A program made the position numbers and the translations under genes. This document shows, one piece after another, positions 51,497 through 60,628 of a stretch of 64,000 nucleotides of DNA (position 1 is the stretch's first letter; every line of letters starts with the position of its first letter). The notes under the pieces are model-generated. The model worked only from the letters and a program-made list of their open reading frames with translations, made no database searches and was not told the origin of the DNA. Source of the stretch: Amycolatopsis tolypomycina (GTDB lineage: Bacteria; Actinomycetota; Actinomycetes; Mycobacteriales; Pseudonocardiaceae); contig NZ_FNSO01000003.1 in NCBI RefSeq assembly GCF_900105945.1, forward strand, positions 372,001-436,000, written 5' to 3'.

Positions 51497-52243
51497 TTAG
51501 GGCCGCAGCAACGGAGCGAGCAGCGGGCGTTGCCCGGCCGGCACGTATTCGGCGTAGTTGTCGTACAACGCCTGCTTCGCCAGGTGTGCCGCGGCTGTGC
51601 CGTCGGCCGCGCGGATCGCGTCCAGGACCTCCGCGTGGTGGGCGAGCCAGGCGCGCATCAGCGACGTCCGGTTGCTCGCGTGTTCCAGCTTGTCCTCGAT
51701 CAGTTCGAGCACGACCCCGCGCACGACTTCTTCGCTGACCACCAGCAACGGGTTGCGGGAGATGCGCGCGATCACCTCGTGGAAGGCGACGTCGGCGCGG
51801 CTGAACTCGGCATACCCGCGGGAGACGCCTTCGCGCATCGACTCCAGGGCCGCGTCGAGGCCGGTGAGGTCGTCTTCGGTGCGGAGCTCGGCGGCGAGCA
51901 GGTGGGCCGAGCCGTCGAGGATCATCCGGAACTGCAGCAGCTCGGCGAGCCCGACGTGGTCGGCGCGCGCGAGCCGGTGCATCGAGCGGTGCAGCGCGGC
52001 GGGCGAGGCGGCCAGGACCTCCGGGCCGCGCGGGTCGCCGGGCCGCGACCGGATCATCTCGGCCGCCTGCAACACGCGCAGGGCTTCGCGGATCGTCGAG
52101 CGGCCGACGCCGAACTGCGTCATCAGCTCGCGCTCGCTGGGCAGGCGTTCCCCCGGCTTGAGCTCGCCGCTGATCACGGCCTGCTCGATCTGCTCGACGA
52201 CCCGCTCGTACGCGCGGACCGGAGCCACCGGTTCGAACCGCAT
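51497..52243 (-). CDS. GntR-family regulator of FadR (FCD) type
   Basis: A 248-residue regulator. GntR winged helix at 1-75 (YERVVEQIEQAVISGELKP, ERELMTQFGVGRSTIREALRVL) is followed by an FCD effector domain (residues 90-230), where metal-binding His residues are typical, for example FHEVIARIS. It probably binds the palindrome at 52276 in the divergent region before the substrate-binding protein gene, repressing the catabolic cluster until a small organic acid or related effector binds. Confidence 0.92.
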   Translation of the reverse strand: MRFEPVAPVRAYERVVEQIEQAVISGELKPGERLPSERELMTQFGVGRSTIREALRVLQAAEMIRSRPGDPRGPEVLAASPAALHRSMHRLARADHVGLAELLQFRMILDGSAHLLAAELRTEDDLTGLDAALESMREGVSRGYAEFSRADVAFHEVIARISRNPLLVVSEEVVRGVVLELIEDKLEHASNRTSLMRAWLAHHAEVLDAIRAADGTAAAHLAKQALYDNYAEYVPAGQRPLLAPLLRP

Positions 52244-52275
52244 CCCTTGACCTCGTCGTCCGCTCGGTGCAGGCT

Positions 52276-52290
52276 ACTGGTCAGACCAGT
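52276..52290. promoter_or_regulatory. FadR-type operator palindrome
   Basis: ACTGGTCAGACCAGT is a perfect 7-bp inverted repeat around one base and contains TGGTCAGACCA, which fits the FadR-subfamily pattern TNGTNNNACNA. It sits in the 66-bp divergent region between the FadR-type regulator and the transporter operon. Confidence 0.8.
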
Positions 52291-52309
52291 GTACTTACCT
52301 GGAGGCCGA

Positions 52310-53800
52310 ATGAAAGCCCGGATTCCCCTGGTGGCAGCGGCGCTGCTGCTCGTGGTGTCCGGCTGCTCGGCCGGCTCGTCGGCCAGTGTTTCCGCAGGTC
52401 CGGACACGCTTTCCGTCGGCTTCACGGCGGAGCCGGCGAACTTCGACTTCACCCGCACCGACGGCGCCGCCATCCCGCAGGCGCTGCTCTACAACGTCTA
52501 CGAAGGCCTGGTGAAGCTCGACGCGCAGGGCCGGATCGTGCCGCTGCTCGCGCAGTCGTGGACGATCAGCCCGGACCGTCGCACCTACGACTTCCAGCTG
52601 CGGCAAGGCGTCAAGTTCAGCAACGGCGCCCCCTTCACCGCCGAGGACGTCAAGTTCTCGCTCCTGCGCGTCAAGAAGGACTGGACGATCTCGATCAAGT
52701 CCACGATGGACGTCGTCGACCACGTCGACGTCGTGGCGCCGGACCACGCGCGGGTGGTGCTGTCGAAGCCGTCGAACGGCTGGCTGTTCAGCCTCACCAG
52801 CAGGCTTGGCGCGATGTTCAGCCCCACCGGCGTCGCCGATCTGGCGAACAAGCCGGTCGGCACCGGGCCGTACGTCGTTTCGGCGCGCAAGCGCGGCGAC
52901 TCCGTGGTGCTCAAGGCGAATCCCGGGTACTGGGGCCGGAAGCCGGCGTACTCGACGGTGGTCCTCAAGTACATCAAGGACCCGACCGCGCTGAACAACG
53001 CGTTGTTCAGCAACGGCATCGACGTCATCGCCGCGATCACCGCGCCCGACTCGATCCCGCAGTTCCAGGCCGACGACCGGTTCCAGGTCGTCCAGGGCAC
53101 GACGAACAGCGAGGTCACGCTGGCCATGAACAACGCGCGGCCGCCGCTCAACGACGTCCGCGTGCGCCAGGCCCTGACCTACGCGATCGACCGGAAGGCG
53201 TTGCTGGATACGGCGTGGGCCGGCCGCGGCACGCTGATCGGCAGCATGGTCCCGCCGACGGACCCCTGGTACGAGGACCTGTCGAAGGTCTACCCGTTCG
53301 ATCCCGCGCGAGCCGAGGCGCTGCTGTCCGAAGCCGGCGTGACGAACCTGAACCTGCGGCTGCGGATCCCGAACCTGCCGTACGCGGTGTCGGCCGCGCA
53401 GGTCGTGCAGTCGCAGCTCGCCGACGTCGGCGTGCGGACCACGATCGAGCCGCTCGACTTCCCGGCGGTGTGGCTGAAGCAGGTGTTCACCGACCACGAC
53501 TACGACCTGTCGATCATCCAGCACGTCGAAGCCCGCGACATCACGACGTTCGGGAAGCCCAAGTACTACTGGGGGTACGACAACAAGCGCGTCCAGCAGC
53601 TGCTCGCCGAGGCCGACAGCGGGACGCCGGAGCAGCAGGTCGCGGACATGAAGCAGGTGGCGCGGCAGCTGAACGCCGACGCCGTGGCGGACTGGCTCTT
53701 CCTGTTCCCCAACGTGATCGCCGCGAAGACGAAGGTCGGCGGCATCGCGGGGAACCAGGTCAGCGAGTCGTTCGACCTCACCGGGCTGGCGCCGCGATGA
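52310..53800 (+). CDS. peptide/nickel-type ABC substrate-binding lipoprotein
   Basis: A 496-residue lipoprotein, lipobox LVVSGC (Cys19). Family 5 (DppA/OppA-type) solute-binding protein with LVKLDAQGRIVPLLAQSW, GTGPYVVSARK and VRQALTYAIDRKALLD as typical marks. It captures a peptide or similar solute outside the membrane for the following two permeases and two ATPases. ATG 52310 with GGAGG before it was chosen. First gene of the catabolic operon, just after the palindromic operator. Confidence 0.92.
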   Translation: MKARIPLVAAALLLVVSGCSAGSSASVSAGPDTLSVGFTAEPANFDFTRTDGAAIPQALLYNVYEGLVKLDAQGRIVPLLAQSWTISPDRRTYDFQLRQGVKFSNGAPFTAEDVKFSLLRVKKDWTISIKSTMDVVDHVDVVAPDHARVVLSKPSNGWLFSLTSRLGAMFSPTGVADLANKPVGTGPYVVSARKRGDSVVLKANPGYWGRKPAYSTVVLKYIKDPTALNNALFSNGIDVIAAITAPDSIPQFQADDRFQVVQGTTNSEVTLAMNNARPPLNDVRVRQALTYAIDRKALLDTAWAGRGTLIGSMVPPTDPWYEDLSKVYPFDPARAEALLSEAGVTNLNLRLRIPNLPYAVSAAQVVQSQLADVGVRTTIEPLDFPAVWLKQVFTDHDYDLSIIQHVEARDITTFGKPKYYWGYDNKRVQQLLAEADSGTPEQQVADMKQVARQLNADAVADWLFLFPNVIAAKTKVGGIAGNQVSESFDLTGLAPR

Positions 53801-54741
53801 CGGCCAAGGTGCTGCGCCGGGTGGCGATCTTCGTGGTCAGCGTGCTGGCCGCGTCGATCGTGGTGTTCCTGTTCATGGCCGTGCTGCCGGGCGACCCGGC
53901 GCAGGTCGCGCTCGGCGTCAACGCGACGCCGGAGCTGCTGGCCAAGACGCGCACGGAGTTCGGCATCGACCGCCCGCTCCTCACGCAGTACTTCGACTGG
54001 ATCGGTGGCGTGCTGCACGGCGACTTCGGCCGTTCGTACGTCACGCGGGACGCGATCGGCCCGCAGCTGCTCGACCGCCTCGGGGTGACGCTGTGGCTGG
54101 TCGGCGCGGGCATGCTGGTGGCGCTGGTGATCGCCGTGCCGGCCGGGACGTTCGCCGCGGTCAAGCACCGGAAGGCGTCGGGCGCGGGCGTCTCGGGCCT
54201 GTCGCAGATCGGGGTCGCGATCCCCGCGTTCCTGGCCGGGATCATCCTCGTGCAGATCTTCGCCGTGCAGCTGCGCTGGCTGCCGTCGGGCGGGTGGACA
54301 CCGCCGGACCAGGACTTCGGCGAGTTCTTCCGGGGCCTCGTACTTCCAGCTTTGTCGCTCGGTCTGGTGCAGGGCGCGGTGTTGACGCGCTATGTGCGGT
54401 CCGCCGTGCTCGACACGCTCGGCCAGGACTACCTGCGCACCGCGCGGTCGAAGGGCCTGCGGCCGGGGCAGGCGCTGGTGCGGCACGGCCTGCGCAACGC
54501 GTCGGTGCCCGTGGTCACCGTGCTGGGCCTGCAGCTGGCCACGCTGCTGATCGGCGCGGTCGTCGTCGAGCGCGTCTTCGTGCTGCCGGGCCTCGGCTCG
54601 ATGCTGCTGGACGCCGTCTCCGCGCGTGACCTGCTGACCGTGCAGGGGATCGTCCTGGTCCTGGTGGTCGGCGTGCTGCTGGTCAACTTCGTCGTCGACG
54701 TCCTCTACACCGTGCTCGACCCGAGATTGCGGGGTTCGTGA
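53797..54741 (+). CDS. peptide-type ABC permease, DppB-like
   Basis: A 314-residue inner-membrane permease with about six helices, beginning with a typical N-terminal helix (VAIFVVSVLAASIVVFLFMAVLPGDPA). The binding-protein-dependent transport signature appears at DTLGQDYLRTARSKGLRPGQ. ATG overlaps the upstream stop by 4 bp. Partner of the next permease. Substrate is set by the binding protein and remains unknown. Confidence 0.92.
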   Translation: MTAKVLRRVAIFVVSVLAASIVVFLFMAVLPGDPAQVALGVNATPELLAKTRTEFGIDRPLLTQYFDWIGGVLHGDFGRSYVTRDAIGPQLLDRLGVTLWLVGAGMLVALVIAVPAGTFAAVKHRKASGAGVSGLSQIGVAIPAFLAGIILVQIFAVQLRWLPSGGWTPPDQDFGEFFRGLVLPALSLGLVQGAVLTRYVRSAVLDTLGQDYLRTARSKGLRPGQALVRHGLRNASVPVVTVLGLQLATLLIGAVVVERVFVLPGLGSMLLDAVSARDLLTVQGIVLVLVVGVLLVNFVVDVLYTVLDPRLRGS

Positions 54742-55547
54742 TGCGCAATCTCGTCATCGGCGGAGTGCTCGTCGGCTTGGTCGTGCTGGCCGCGCTGCTG
54801 TCGTTCGCGTGGACGCCGTTCGACCCGGTGAAGGTCGACGCGGCCCACCGGCTGCTCGGCTTCTCCGGCTCCCACTGGTTCGGCACCGACAAGTTCGGCC
54901 GCGACCTGCTGAGCCAGCTCATGGTCGGCGCCCGGACGACGTTGTACGTCGGGGTCGTCGCGGTCGGCATCGCCGCGGTGATCGGCACGCCGCTGGGCAT
55001 CCTCGCCGGTATGTCGCCGCGGTGGCTGGGCGAATTCGTCATGCGGGTCAACGACCTCGTGCTCGCGTTCCCCGCGCTGCTGCTGGCCATCATGTTCGGC
55101 GCGGTGTTCGGCGCGGACACGCTGACCGCGATGGTCGCGATCGGCATCGCCACCATCCCGTCGTTCGCGCGGATCGCCCGGTCCGGGACGTTGCAGGTGA
55201 TGAGCGCCGAGTTCGTGCTCGCGGCCCGCGCGGGCGGCCGGTCGCGGCTGAACATCGCCGTGCGGCACGTGCTGCCGAACATCTCCGGGCTGCTCATCGT
55301 GCAGGCTTCGGTGTCGTTCGCGATCGCCGTGCTCGCCGAAGCGGCGCTGTCGTTCCTCGGCTTCGGCACGCGGCCGCCGACGCCGTCGTGGGGCCGGATG
55401 CTGCAGGAATCCCAGGAACTCCTGACCGTACAGCCGCGGCTGGCGCTGGTCCCGGGCATCGCGATCGCCGTCGCCGTCCTCGGCTTCAACCTCCTCGGCG
55501 ACGGCCTCCGCGACCGCCTCGACCCCCGATTGGCGGCGCGCGTATGA
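54741..55547 (+). CDS. peptide-type ABC permease, DppC-like
   Basis: A 268-residue permease with about six helices. WFGTDKFGRDLLSQLMVGART near residue 50 is the DppC-type N-terminal landmark, and EFVLAARAGGRSRLNIAVRHVLPN carries the permease signature. ATG 54741 overlaps the previous stop (TGATG). The stop overlaps the ATPase start by 4 bp. Confidence 0.92.
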   Translation: MRNLVIGGVLVGLVVLAALLSFAWTPFDPVKVDAAHRLLGFSGSHWFGTDKFGRDLLSQLMVGARTTLYVGVVAVGIAAVIGTPLGILAGMSPRWLGEFVMRVNDLVLAFPALLLAIMFGAVFGADTLTAMVAIGIATIPSFARIARSGTLQVMSAEFVLAARAGGRSRLNIAVRHVLPNISGLLIVQASVSFAIAVLAEAALSFLGFGTRPPTPSWGRMLQESQELLTVQPRLALVPGIAIAVAVLGFNLLGDGLRDRLDPRLAARV

Positions 55548-56275
55548 CGCTTTCGGTGCGTGGCCTCAGCGTTTCGTCTCTCGTTCGGGACGTGTCCTTC
55601 GAGATCGGCGCGGGCGAGCGCGTCGGCCTGATCGGCGAGTCCGGGTCCGGGAAGTCGCTGACGGCCTTGTCGATCATGGGCCTGCTGCCCGAGGACCTGC
55701 CCGCGTCCGGCTCGATCACGCTGCACGGCCGCGAGCTAGTCGGAATGTCCGAAAAGGACCTATCGCGGCTGCGCGGCGACGAGCTGGCCATGGTGTTCCA
55801 GGAGCCGATGACGGCGTTGAACCCGGCCATGCGCGTCGGCCGCCAGGTCACCGAGCCCGGCCGCATCCACGGCCGCCGCCACCGCGCGGAAGACCTCCTC
55901 GACGCGGTGGGCCTGCCGGGCACCGCCCGCGCGTACCCGCACCAGCTCTCCGGCGGCCAGCGGCAGCGGGTGGTGCTCGCGATGGCACTGGCCAACGAGC
56001 CGTCGCTGCTGATCTGCGACGAGCCGACGACCGCCCTCGACGTCACCGTGCAGGCCCAGATCCTCACCCTCATCAAGAGGGCACTTTCACGTGAAAGTGC
56101 CCTCCTCTTCATCACGCACGACCTCGCCGTGGTGGCTTCGGTGTGTGAACGCGTGCTGGTGATGCTGGACGGCGAGATCGTCGAAGCTGGCTCGACACGC
56201 GAAGTGCTGACGCAGCCTTCGCATGCCTACACGCGGAAGCTGCTGGCCGCCTCGGACCTGGAGGCCCGGCGATGA
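55544..56275 (+). CDS. peptide-type ABC ATPase, DppD-like
   Basis: A 243-residue ATPase. Walker A GESGSGKSL, Q-loop MVFQEPMTALNP, signature QLSGGQRQRVVLA, Walker B LLICDEPTTALD and switch FITHDLAV are present. It is shorter than typical DppD (about 330), lacking the C-terminal oligopeptide extension. Between Walker B and the switch, the codons for KRALSRESALLF contain a perfect 28-bp DNA palindrome (56077-56104). Overlaps of 4 bp on each side tie it into the operon. Confidence 0.92.
   Translation: MTLSVRGLSVSSLVRDVSFEIGAGERVGLIGESGSGKSLTALSIMGLLPEDLPASGSITLHGRELVGMSEKDLSRLRGDELAMVFQEPMTALNPAMRVGRQVTEPGRIHGRRHRAEDLLDAVGLPGTARAYPHQLSGGQRQRVVLAMALANEPSLLICDEPTTALDVTVQAQILTLIKRALSRESALLFITHDLAVVASVCERVLVMLDGEIVEAGSTREVLTQPSHAYTRKLLAASDLEARR
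56077..56104. repeat. 28-bp perfect palindrome inside the DppD-like gene
   Basis: The 14-nt arm GAGGGCACTTTCAC (56077-56090) is followed directly by its exact reverse complement (56091-56104). It is in frame and does not break the protein. Perfect palindromes of this length are rare inside genes; it resembles a dispersed palindromic element rather than a local structural need. Confidence 0.75.
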
Positions 56276-57045
56276 CGATCATCGAAGTCCGCGACCTCGA
56301 ACGCCGGTACGCCCGCCGGGACGTCCACGCGTTGCGAGGGGTCAGCTTCGACGTCGAGGCGGGGCAGCGGTTCGGCATCGTCGGCGAGTCCGGTTCCGGG
56401 AAGTCCACGCTGGTCCGGCTGCTCGCCGCGCTCGACAAGCCGACCGCGGGCACGGTGTCGTTCCAGGGTCGCCGGATCGACAACCTGCCGGAACGCCGGC
56501 TCGGCTTCCTGCGCTCGGAACTGCAGATCGTCTTCCAGGACCCGATGGGCTCGCTCGACCCGCGGATGCGGGTCCTCGACATCGTGTCCGAGCCGATCGG
56601 CCGCCGGGAGCCCGACCGCGTCGCCGAGCTGCTCGCCGCCGTCGGCCTGCCCGCGGACGCCGCGGGGCGGTACCCGCACCAGTTCTCCGGCGGCCAGCGG
56701 CAGCGGATCTCGATCGCCCGCGCGCTGGCGCCGAACCCGAGCGTGCTGATCGCCGACGAGCCGGTCAGCGCCCTCGACGTCTCCGTGCGCGGCCAGATCC
56801 TCGACCTGCTCGGCTCGCTGGTGGACCAGTTCGCGCTCACGCTGGTCTTCGTGTCGCACGACCTCGGCGTCGTCCGGCACCTCTGCGACCGGGTCGCGGT
56901 GCTGCGCCGCGGCGAGCTCGTCGAACTCGGTGACGTGGCGCAGGTCTACGACGCGCCGCAGCACGAGTACACGCGGGAACTCCTGAAAGCCGCGCCGAAC
57001 CTGCGCGCGGAACTGGCCCGGCTGCGCGGAGGTGACGATGCCTGA
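56272..57045 (+). CDS. peptide-type ABC ATPase, DppF-like
   Basis: A 257-residue ATPase with Walker A GESGSGKST, Q-loop IVFQDPMGSLDP, signature QFSGGQRQRISIA, Walker B VLIADEPVSALD and switch FVSHDLGV. It is about 60 residues shorter than typical DppF; the C-terminal region ends at ELARLRGGDDA. ATG overlaps the preceding stop. Completes the five-gene importer. Confidence 0.92.
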   Translation: MTIIEVRDLERRYARRDVHALRGVSFDVEAGQRFGIVGESGSGKSTLVRLLAALDKPTAGTVSFQGRRIDNLPERRLGFLRSELQIVFQDPMGSLDPRMRVLDIVSEPIGRREPDRVAELLAAVGLPADAAGRYPHQFSGGQRQRISIARALAPNPSVLIADEPVSALDVSVRGQILDLLGSLVDQFALTLVFVSHDLGVVRHLCDRVAVLRRGELVELGDVAQVYDAPQHEYTRELLKAAPNLRAELARLRGGDDA

Positions 57046-58450
57046 CTACCCCGAGGGCCTGCCGGTCGGCGCCGGCTGGGTGTCCACTGTGGATGCCGAA
57101 GAAATCGTTTTCCCGTACGACGGGAGCGTCATCGGGACCGCGCCCGTCGGCACGCCTGCGCTGGCTACTCGCGCAGTCGACGAGGCTGTCGCGGTGGCCC
57201 GCGAAGTGGCTTCGCTGCCTTCGCGGGTTCGGCGTTCGCTGCTCAACGACGTCGCTGCCGCGGTGCGCGCTCGCCGCGAGGAGTTCGAGAACCTGCTCGT
57301 GCTGGAGACCGGCAAGCCCCTGATCGATTGCCGCGTCGAGGTGGCGCGCACGATCGTCACCTGGGAAGCCGCGGCCGAAGAGGTGTCGCGGCTGCACGGC
57401 GAAACCGTGCCCCTCGACCTGCTGCCGTCCGGCGACGGCCTGGTCGGGTTCTGGAAGCGCAAGCCGATCGGGGTGGTCGTCGGCATCGCGGGCTTCAACT
57501 ACCCGCTGCTGCTGGCGTCGCACAAGATCGCGCCCGCGATCGCCGCGGGGTGCCCGGTGATCGTCAAGCCCGCGCCGCAGACGCCGCTGGCCACGCTGTG
57601 GCTGGTGCACCTCGTGCGCTCGCACGCGCCCGTGCCCGCGATGGTTCAGTTGATCACCGGGGACGCCGCGGTGGGTGCCGCGTTGACGACCGACCGCCGG
57701 ATCGGCGCGGTCTCGTTCACCGGCTCGGCCGCGGTCGGCCACCGCATCGCCCGCGACGCGGCGCCGACGAAGACGTTGCTGGAGCTGGGCTCGAACGCGG
57801 CACTCGTGGTGGCCGAAGACGCCGACCTCGACGCCGCCGTGGACGCCGTGCTGCGCGGCGGGTTCTACGCGTCCGGCCAGGCGTGCATCTCGGTGCAGCG
57901 GGTCCTGGTCGTCGCGTCGGTCGCCGCGGACTTCACCGAACGGCTGCTGGCGCGGCTCGACGAGGTCGTCGTCGGCGATCCGCGGGACGAGAAGACGCGG
58001 GTGTCCGCGCTGATCGACCCGGCTTCCACCGAGCGCGTGGCCGGGTGGATCGAAAAGTCCGGCGCCCGCCAGTTCGGCGGCGGTGTCGACGGCACGATCC
58101 TGCGGCCGACCGTCCTCCTCGACGTCCCGGACGGCGTCGAAGCCTGGGACGAGGAGATCTTCGGCCCGGTGGTCTGCGTGCGCACGGTGTCCGATGTGGA
58201 CGAAGCCTTCGCCGCGGTGAACGCGTCCCGGTACGGCCTCCACGCGAGCGTCTACAGCAAGTCCCTGAACACGGCGTTCCGCGCGCTGGACGAGCTCGAA
58301 GTGGGCGGGGTCGTCGTCAACGAGGTGCCCGGCTTCCGCTCGGACACCATGCCCTACGGCGGCGTGAAGGACTCCGGCATCGGCCGCGAAGGGCCGCGGT
58401 TCGCCGTCGAGGAACTGACCGTGACGAGGATGGCGGTGCTGCGTCCGTGA
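57038..58450 (+). CDS. NAD(P)-dependent aldehyde dehydrogenase
   Basis: A 470-residue ALDH superfamily enzyme. The active-site Cys283 lies in YASGQACISVQRV and the general base Glu249 in LLELGSNAA. IGVVVGIAGFNYPLLL matches the Asn-containing (N-F/W) oxyanion region. The end, FGPVVCVRTVSDVDEAF, is typical. It oxidises an aldehyde to a carboxylate. GGAGG precedes ATG 57038 by 5 nt; it overlaps the DppF-like gene by 8 bp. Likely part of a catabolic pathway for an imported compound. Confidence 0.93.
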   Translation: MPDYPEGLPVGAGWVSTVDAEEIVFPYDGSVIGTAPVGTPALATRAVDEAVAVAREVASLPSRVRRSLLNDVAAAVRARREEFENLLVLETGKPLIDCRVEVARTIVTWEAAAEEVSRLHGETVPLDLLPSGDGLVGFWKRKPIGVVVGIAGFNYPLLLASHKIAPAIAAGCPVIVKPAPQTPLATLWLVHLVRSHAPVPAMVQLITGDAAVGAALTTDRRIGAVSFTGSAAVGHRIARDAAPTKTLLELGSNAALVVAEDADLDAAVDAVLRGGFYASGQACISVQRVLVVASVAADFTERLLARLDEVVVGDPRDEKTRVSALIDPASTERVAGWIEKSGARQFGGGVDGTILRPTVLLDVPDGVEAWDEEIFGPVVCVRTVSDVDEAFAAVNASRYGLHASVYSKSLNTAFRALDELEVGGVVVNEVPGFRSDTMPYGGVKDSGIGREGPRFAVEELTVTRMAVLRP

Positions 58451-59202
58451 ACTACGAAAACCTGTTCCGGCTCGACGGACGGCGGGCCGTCGTGCTCGGC
58501 GCGGGCGGCATCGGCCGCGAAGCCGCGCGGGCGCTGGCCGCGCACGGCGCCGACGTGGTGTGCGCGGATCGCGATCTCGAAGCCGCGCGCGAGGCGGGCG
58601 TCGGCGAGGCGTACGAACTCGACCTCCTCGCGCCGGGCGCGATCGACCGGGCCGCGAGCGATCTCGGCCCGCTCGACGTCGTCGTGCTGACCGCCGCGAC
58701 GAACGTCCGCAAACGGCTGCTCGACTACACGCGCGAGGAGTTCGACCGCGTCCTCGCGCTGAACCTCGGCGTGACGTTCGAGGTCGTGCGGGTCTTCGGC
58801 GCCGGCATGGTCGCGCGCGGACGGGGCAGCATCATCGGCTTCTCGTCGATCCGCGGCACGACCGTCGAGCCCGGCCAGGGCCCGTACGCGGCGACGAAAG
58901 CGGGTCTCGTCCAGCTGTTCCGGACGGCCGCCGCGGAGTTCGGACCGGCCGGCGTCCGGGTCAACGCGATCGCCCCCGGCGTTGTCGAGACCCCGCTGAC
59001 CGCCCAGATCAAGGCGAACCCCGAGTGGTACGACGCGTACGCGGCGAAGGGCGCGTTGGGTCGCTGGGCGCGTCCCGACGAACTCGCCGGAGCGGTCGTG
59101 TACCTCGCTTCGGACGCTTCGTCGTTCGTAACCGGCTCAGTGCTGGCCGTGGACGGTGGCTGGACCGCCGTCGACGGCCGCTTCGACCCGCCTGCCTCGT
59201 GA
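58447..59202 (+). CDS. SDR-family oxidoreductase
   Basis: A 251-residue short-chain dehydrogenase. The cofactor motif is GAGGIGREAA (a variant of TGxxxGIG). The catalytic set is Ser in FSSIRG, Tyr in GPYAATKAG and Lys two residues on. A typical C-terminal RWARPDELAGAVVYLASDASSFVTG follows. GTG overlaps the aldehyde dehydrogenase stop by 4 bp. Probably oxidises an alcohol or sugar acid within the same pathway; the substrate is not evident. Confidence 0.92.
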   Translation: MNYENLFRLDGRRAVVLGAGGIGREAARALAAHGADVVCADRDLEAAREAGVGEAYELDLLAPGAIDRAASDLGPLDVVVLTAATNVRKRLLDYTREEFDRVLALNLGVTFEVVRVFGAGMVARGRGSIIGFSSIRGTTVEPGQGPYAATKAGLVQLFRTAAAEFGPAGVRVNAIAPGVVETPLTAQIKANPEWYDAYAAKGALGRWARPDELAGAVVYLASDASSFVTGSVLAVDGGWTAVDGRFDPPAS

Positions 59203-59211
59203 GGAGCGCGC

Positions 59212-60597
59212 ATGACCGAGCTGCCTGACCTGACCGCCGTCGAGCTCGTCGCGCAGTACCGCGCGAAGACGCTCTCGCCGGTCGAGGTGACCGAAGCCGT
59301 TCTCGCCCGTATCGAAGCGCGAGAGCCGGAGCTGCACGCGTTGTACGCGTACGACCCTTCGGGTGCGCGTGACGACGCGAAGGCGTCCGAAGCGCGCTGG
59401 GCGGCCGGCGAACCGCTGGGCCCGATCGACGGCGTCCCGCTCACCCTGAAGGAGAACATCGCGACCCGCGGCACGCCGGTGCCGCTGGGCACCGCGGCGA
59501 CCGCGCTGGTCCCGGCCGCCGAGGACGCCCCGGCGGCGGCGCGGGTCCGCGAGTCCGGCGCCGTCCTGCTGGCCAAGACGACCATGCCGGACTACGGGAT
59601 GCTGACGTCCGGGCTGTCGAGCTTCCACCCCACGGCCCGCAACCCGTGGCTGCTTTCGGCCACGCCCGGCGGCTCCAGCGCGGGCGCGGGCGCCGCGGCC
59701 GCCGCGGGCTACGGCCCGCTGCACGTCGGCACGGACATCGGCGGCTCGATCCGGCTGCCCGCGGGCTGGTGCGGCTTGACCGGGCTGAAGCCGAGCTTCG
59801 GCCGGGTGCCGGTCGACCCGCCGTTCCTCGGCCGCGTCGCCGGCCCGATGACCCGCACGGTCGCGGACACGGCATTGCTGATGAGCGTGCTCTCGCGCCC
59901 GGACCCGCGTGACCACCTGTGCCTGCCGCCGTCGGACCTCGACTGGGCCTCGCTGGATCTGCCGGTCGCCGGGCTGCGCGTCGGCCTGCAGCTCGACGCC
60001 GGCGTCGGCCTCCCGGTGGACCCGGCGATCCGCGACGCCGTCACCACGGCGGCCCGGGCGTTCGAGGCGGCGGGTGCGGTCGTCGAGCCGGTCGAGCCGT
60101 TCCTCACCCGCGGCATGCTCGAAGGCCTCGACGTCTTCTGGCGCACGCGGGCCTGGTCGGACATGGCGGCCCTGCCGCCGGAGCGCCGGGCGAAGGTCCT
60201 GCCCTACATCGCGGACTGGGCAGCGGGCGGCGCGAACGCGTCCGGGGTGGACGTCTACCGCGGCTTCGCCCAGATCGACGTGATGAGCGTGGCGGCCCTG
60301 CGTGCGACCTCGGCGTTCGACGTCGTCCTGTCGCCGGCCTGCCCGGTCGCGGCGCCGCCGGCGGAGTGGGCGTCCCCGACGAACGACCCGGCCCGGCCGT
60401 TCGAGCACATCGCGTTCACCGTGCCGTACAACATGTCCGGCCAGCCCGCGGTGTCGCTGAACTGCGGCTACACCGACGACGGCCGCCCGATCGGCCTCCA
60501 GCTCGCCGGCCGCCGCTTCGACGACCTGGGTGTGCTCCGCGTCGCGGCGGCGTACGAGCGGCTCCGCCCGCCGCAGCGGCCCTGGCCGATCGGGTAG
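59212..60597 (+). CDS. amidase signature enzyme
   Basis: A 461-residue amidase. The Ser-cisSer-Lys triad is visible as Lys80 (TLKENIATRG), Ser155 or Ser156 (TPGGSSAGAG) and nucleophile Ser179 (TDIGGSIRLPAG). It hydrolyses a carbon-nitrogen bond, such as a carboxamide or urea-like compound. It starts 10 bp after the SDR stop and ends the operon. The context suggests that an amide or peptide-like compound is imported and broken down. Confidence 0.93.
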   Translation: MTELPDLTAVELVAQYRAKTLSPVEVTEAVLARIEAREPELHALYAYDPSGARDDAKASEARWAAGEPLGPIDGVPLTLKENIATRGTPVPLGTAATALVPAAEDAPAAARVRESGAVLLAKTTMPDYGMLTSGLSSFHPTARNPWLLSATPGGSSAGAGAAAAAGYGPLHVGTDIGGSIRLPAGWCGLTGLKPSFGRVPVDPPFLGRVAGPMTRTVADTALLMSVLSRPDPRDHLCLPPSDLDWASLDLPVAGLRVGLQLDAGVGLPVDPAIRDAVTTAARAFEAAGAVVEPVEPFLTRGMLEGLDVFWRTRAWSDMAALPPERRAKVLPYIADWAAGGANASGVDVYRGFAQIDVMSVAALRATSAFDVVLSPACPVAAPPAEWASPTNDPARPFEHIAFTVPYNMSGQPAVSLNCGYTDDGRPIGLQLAGRRFDDLGVLRVAAAYERLRPPQRPWPIG

Positions 60598-60628
60598 GGA
60601 AGGAGTTCCGGTCCTTCGTCGCCGGGGC

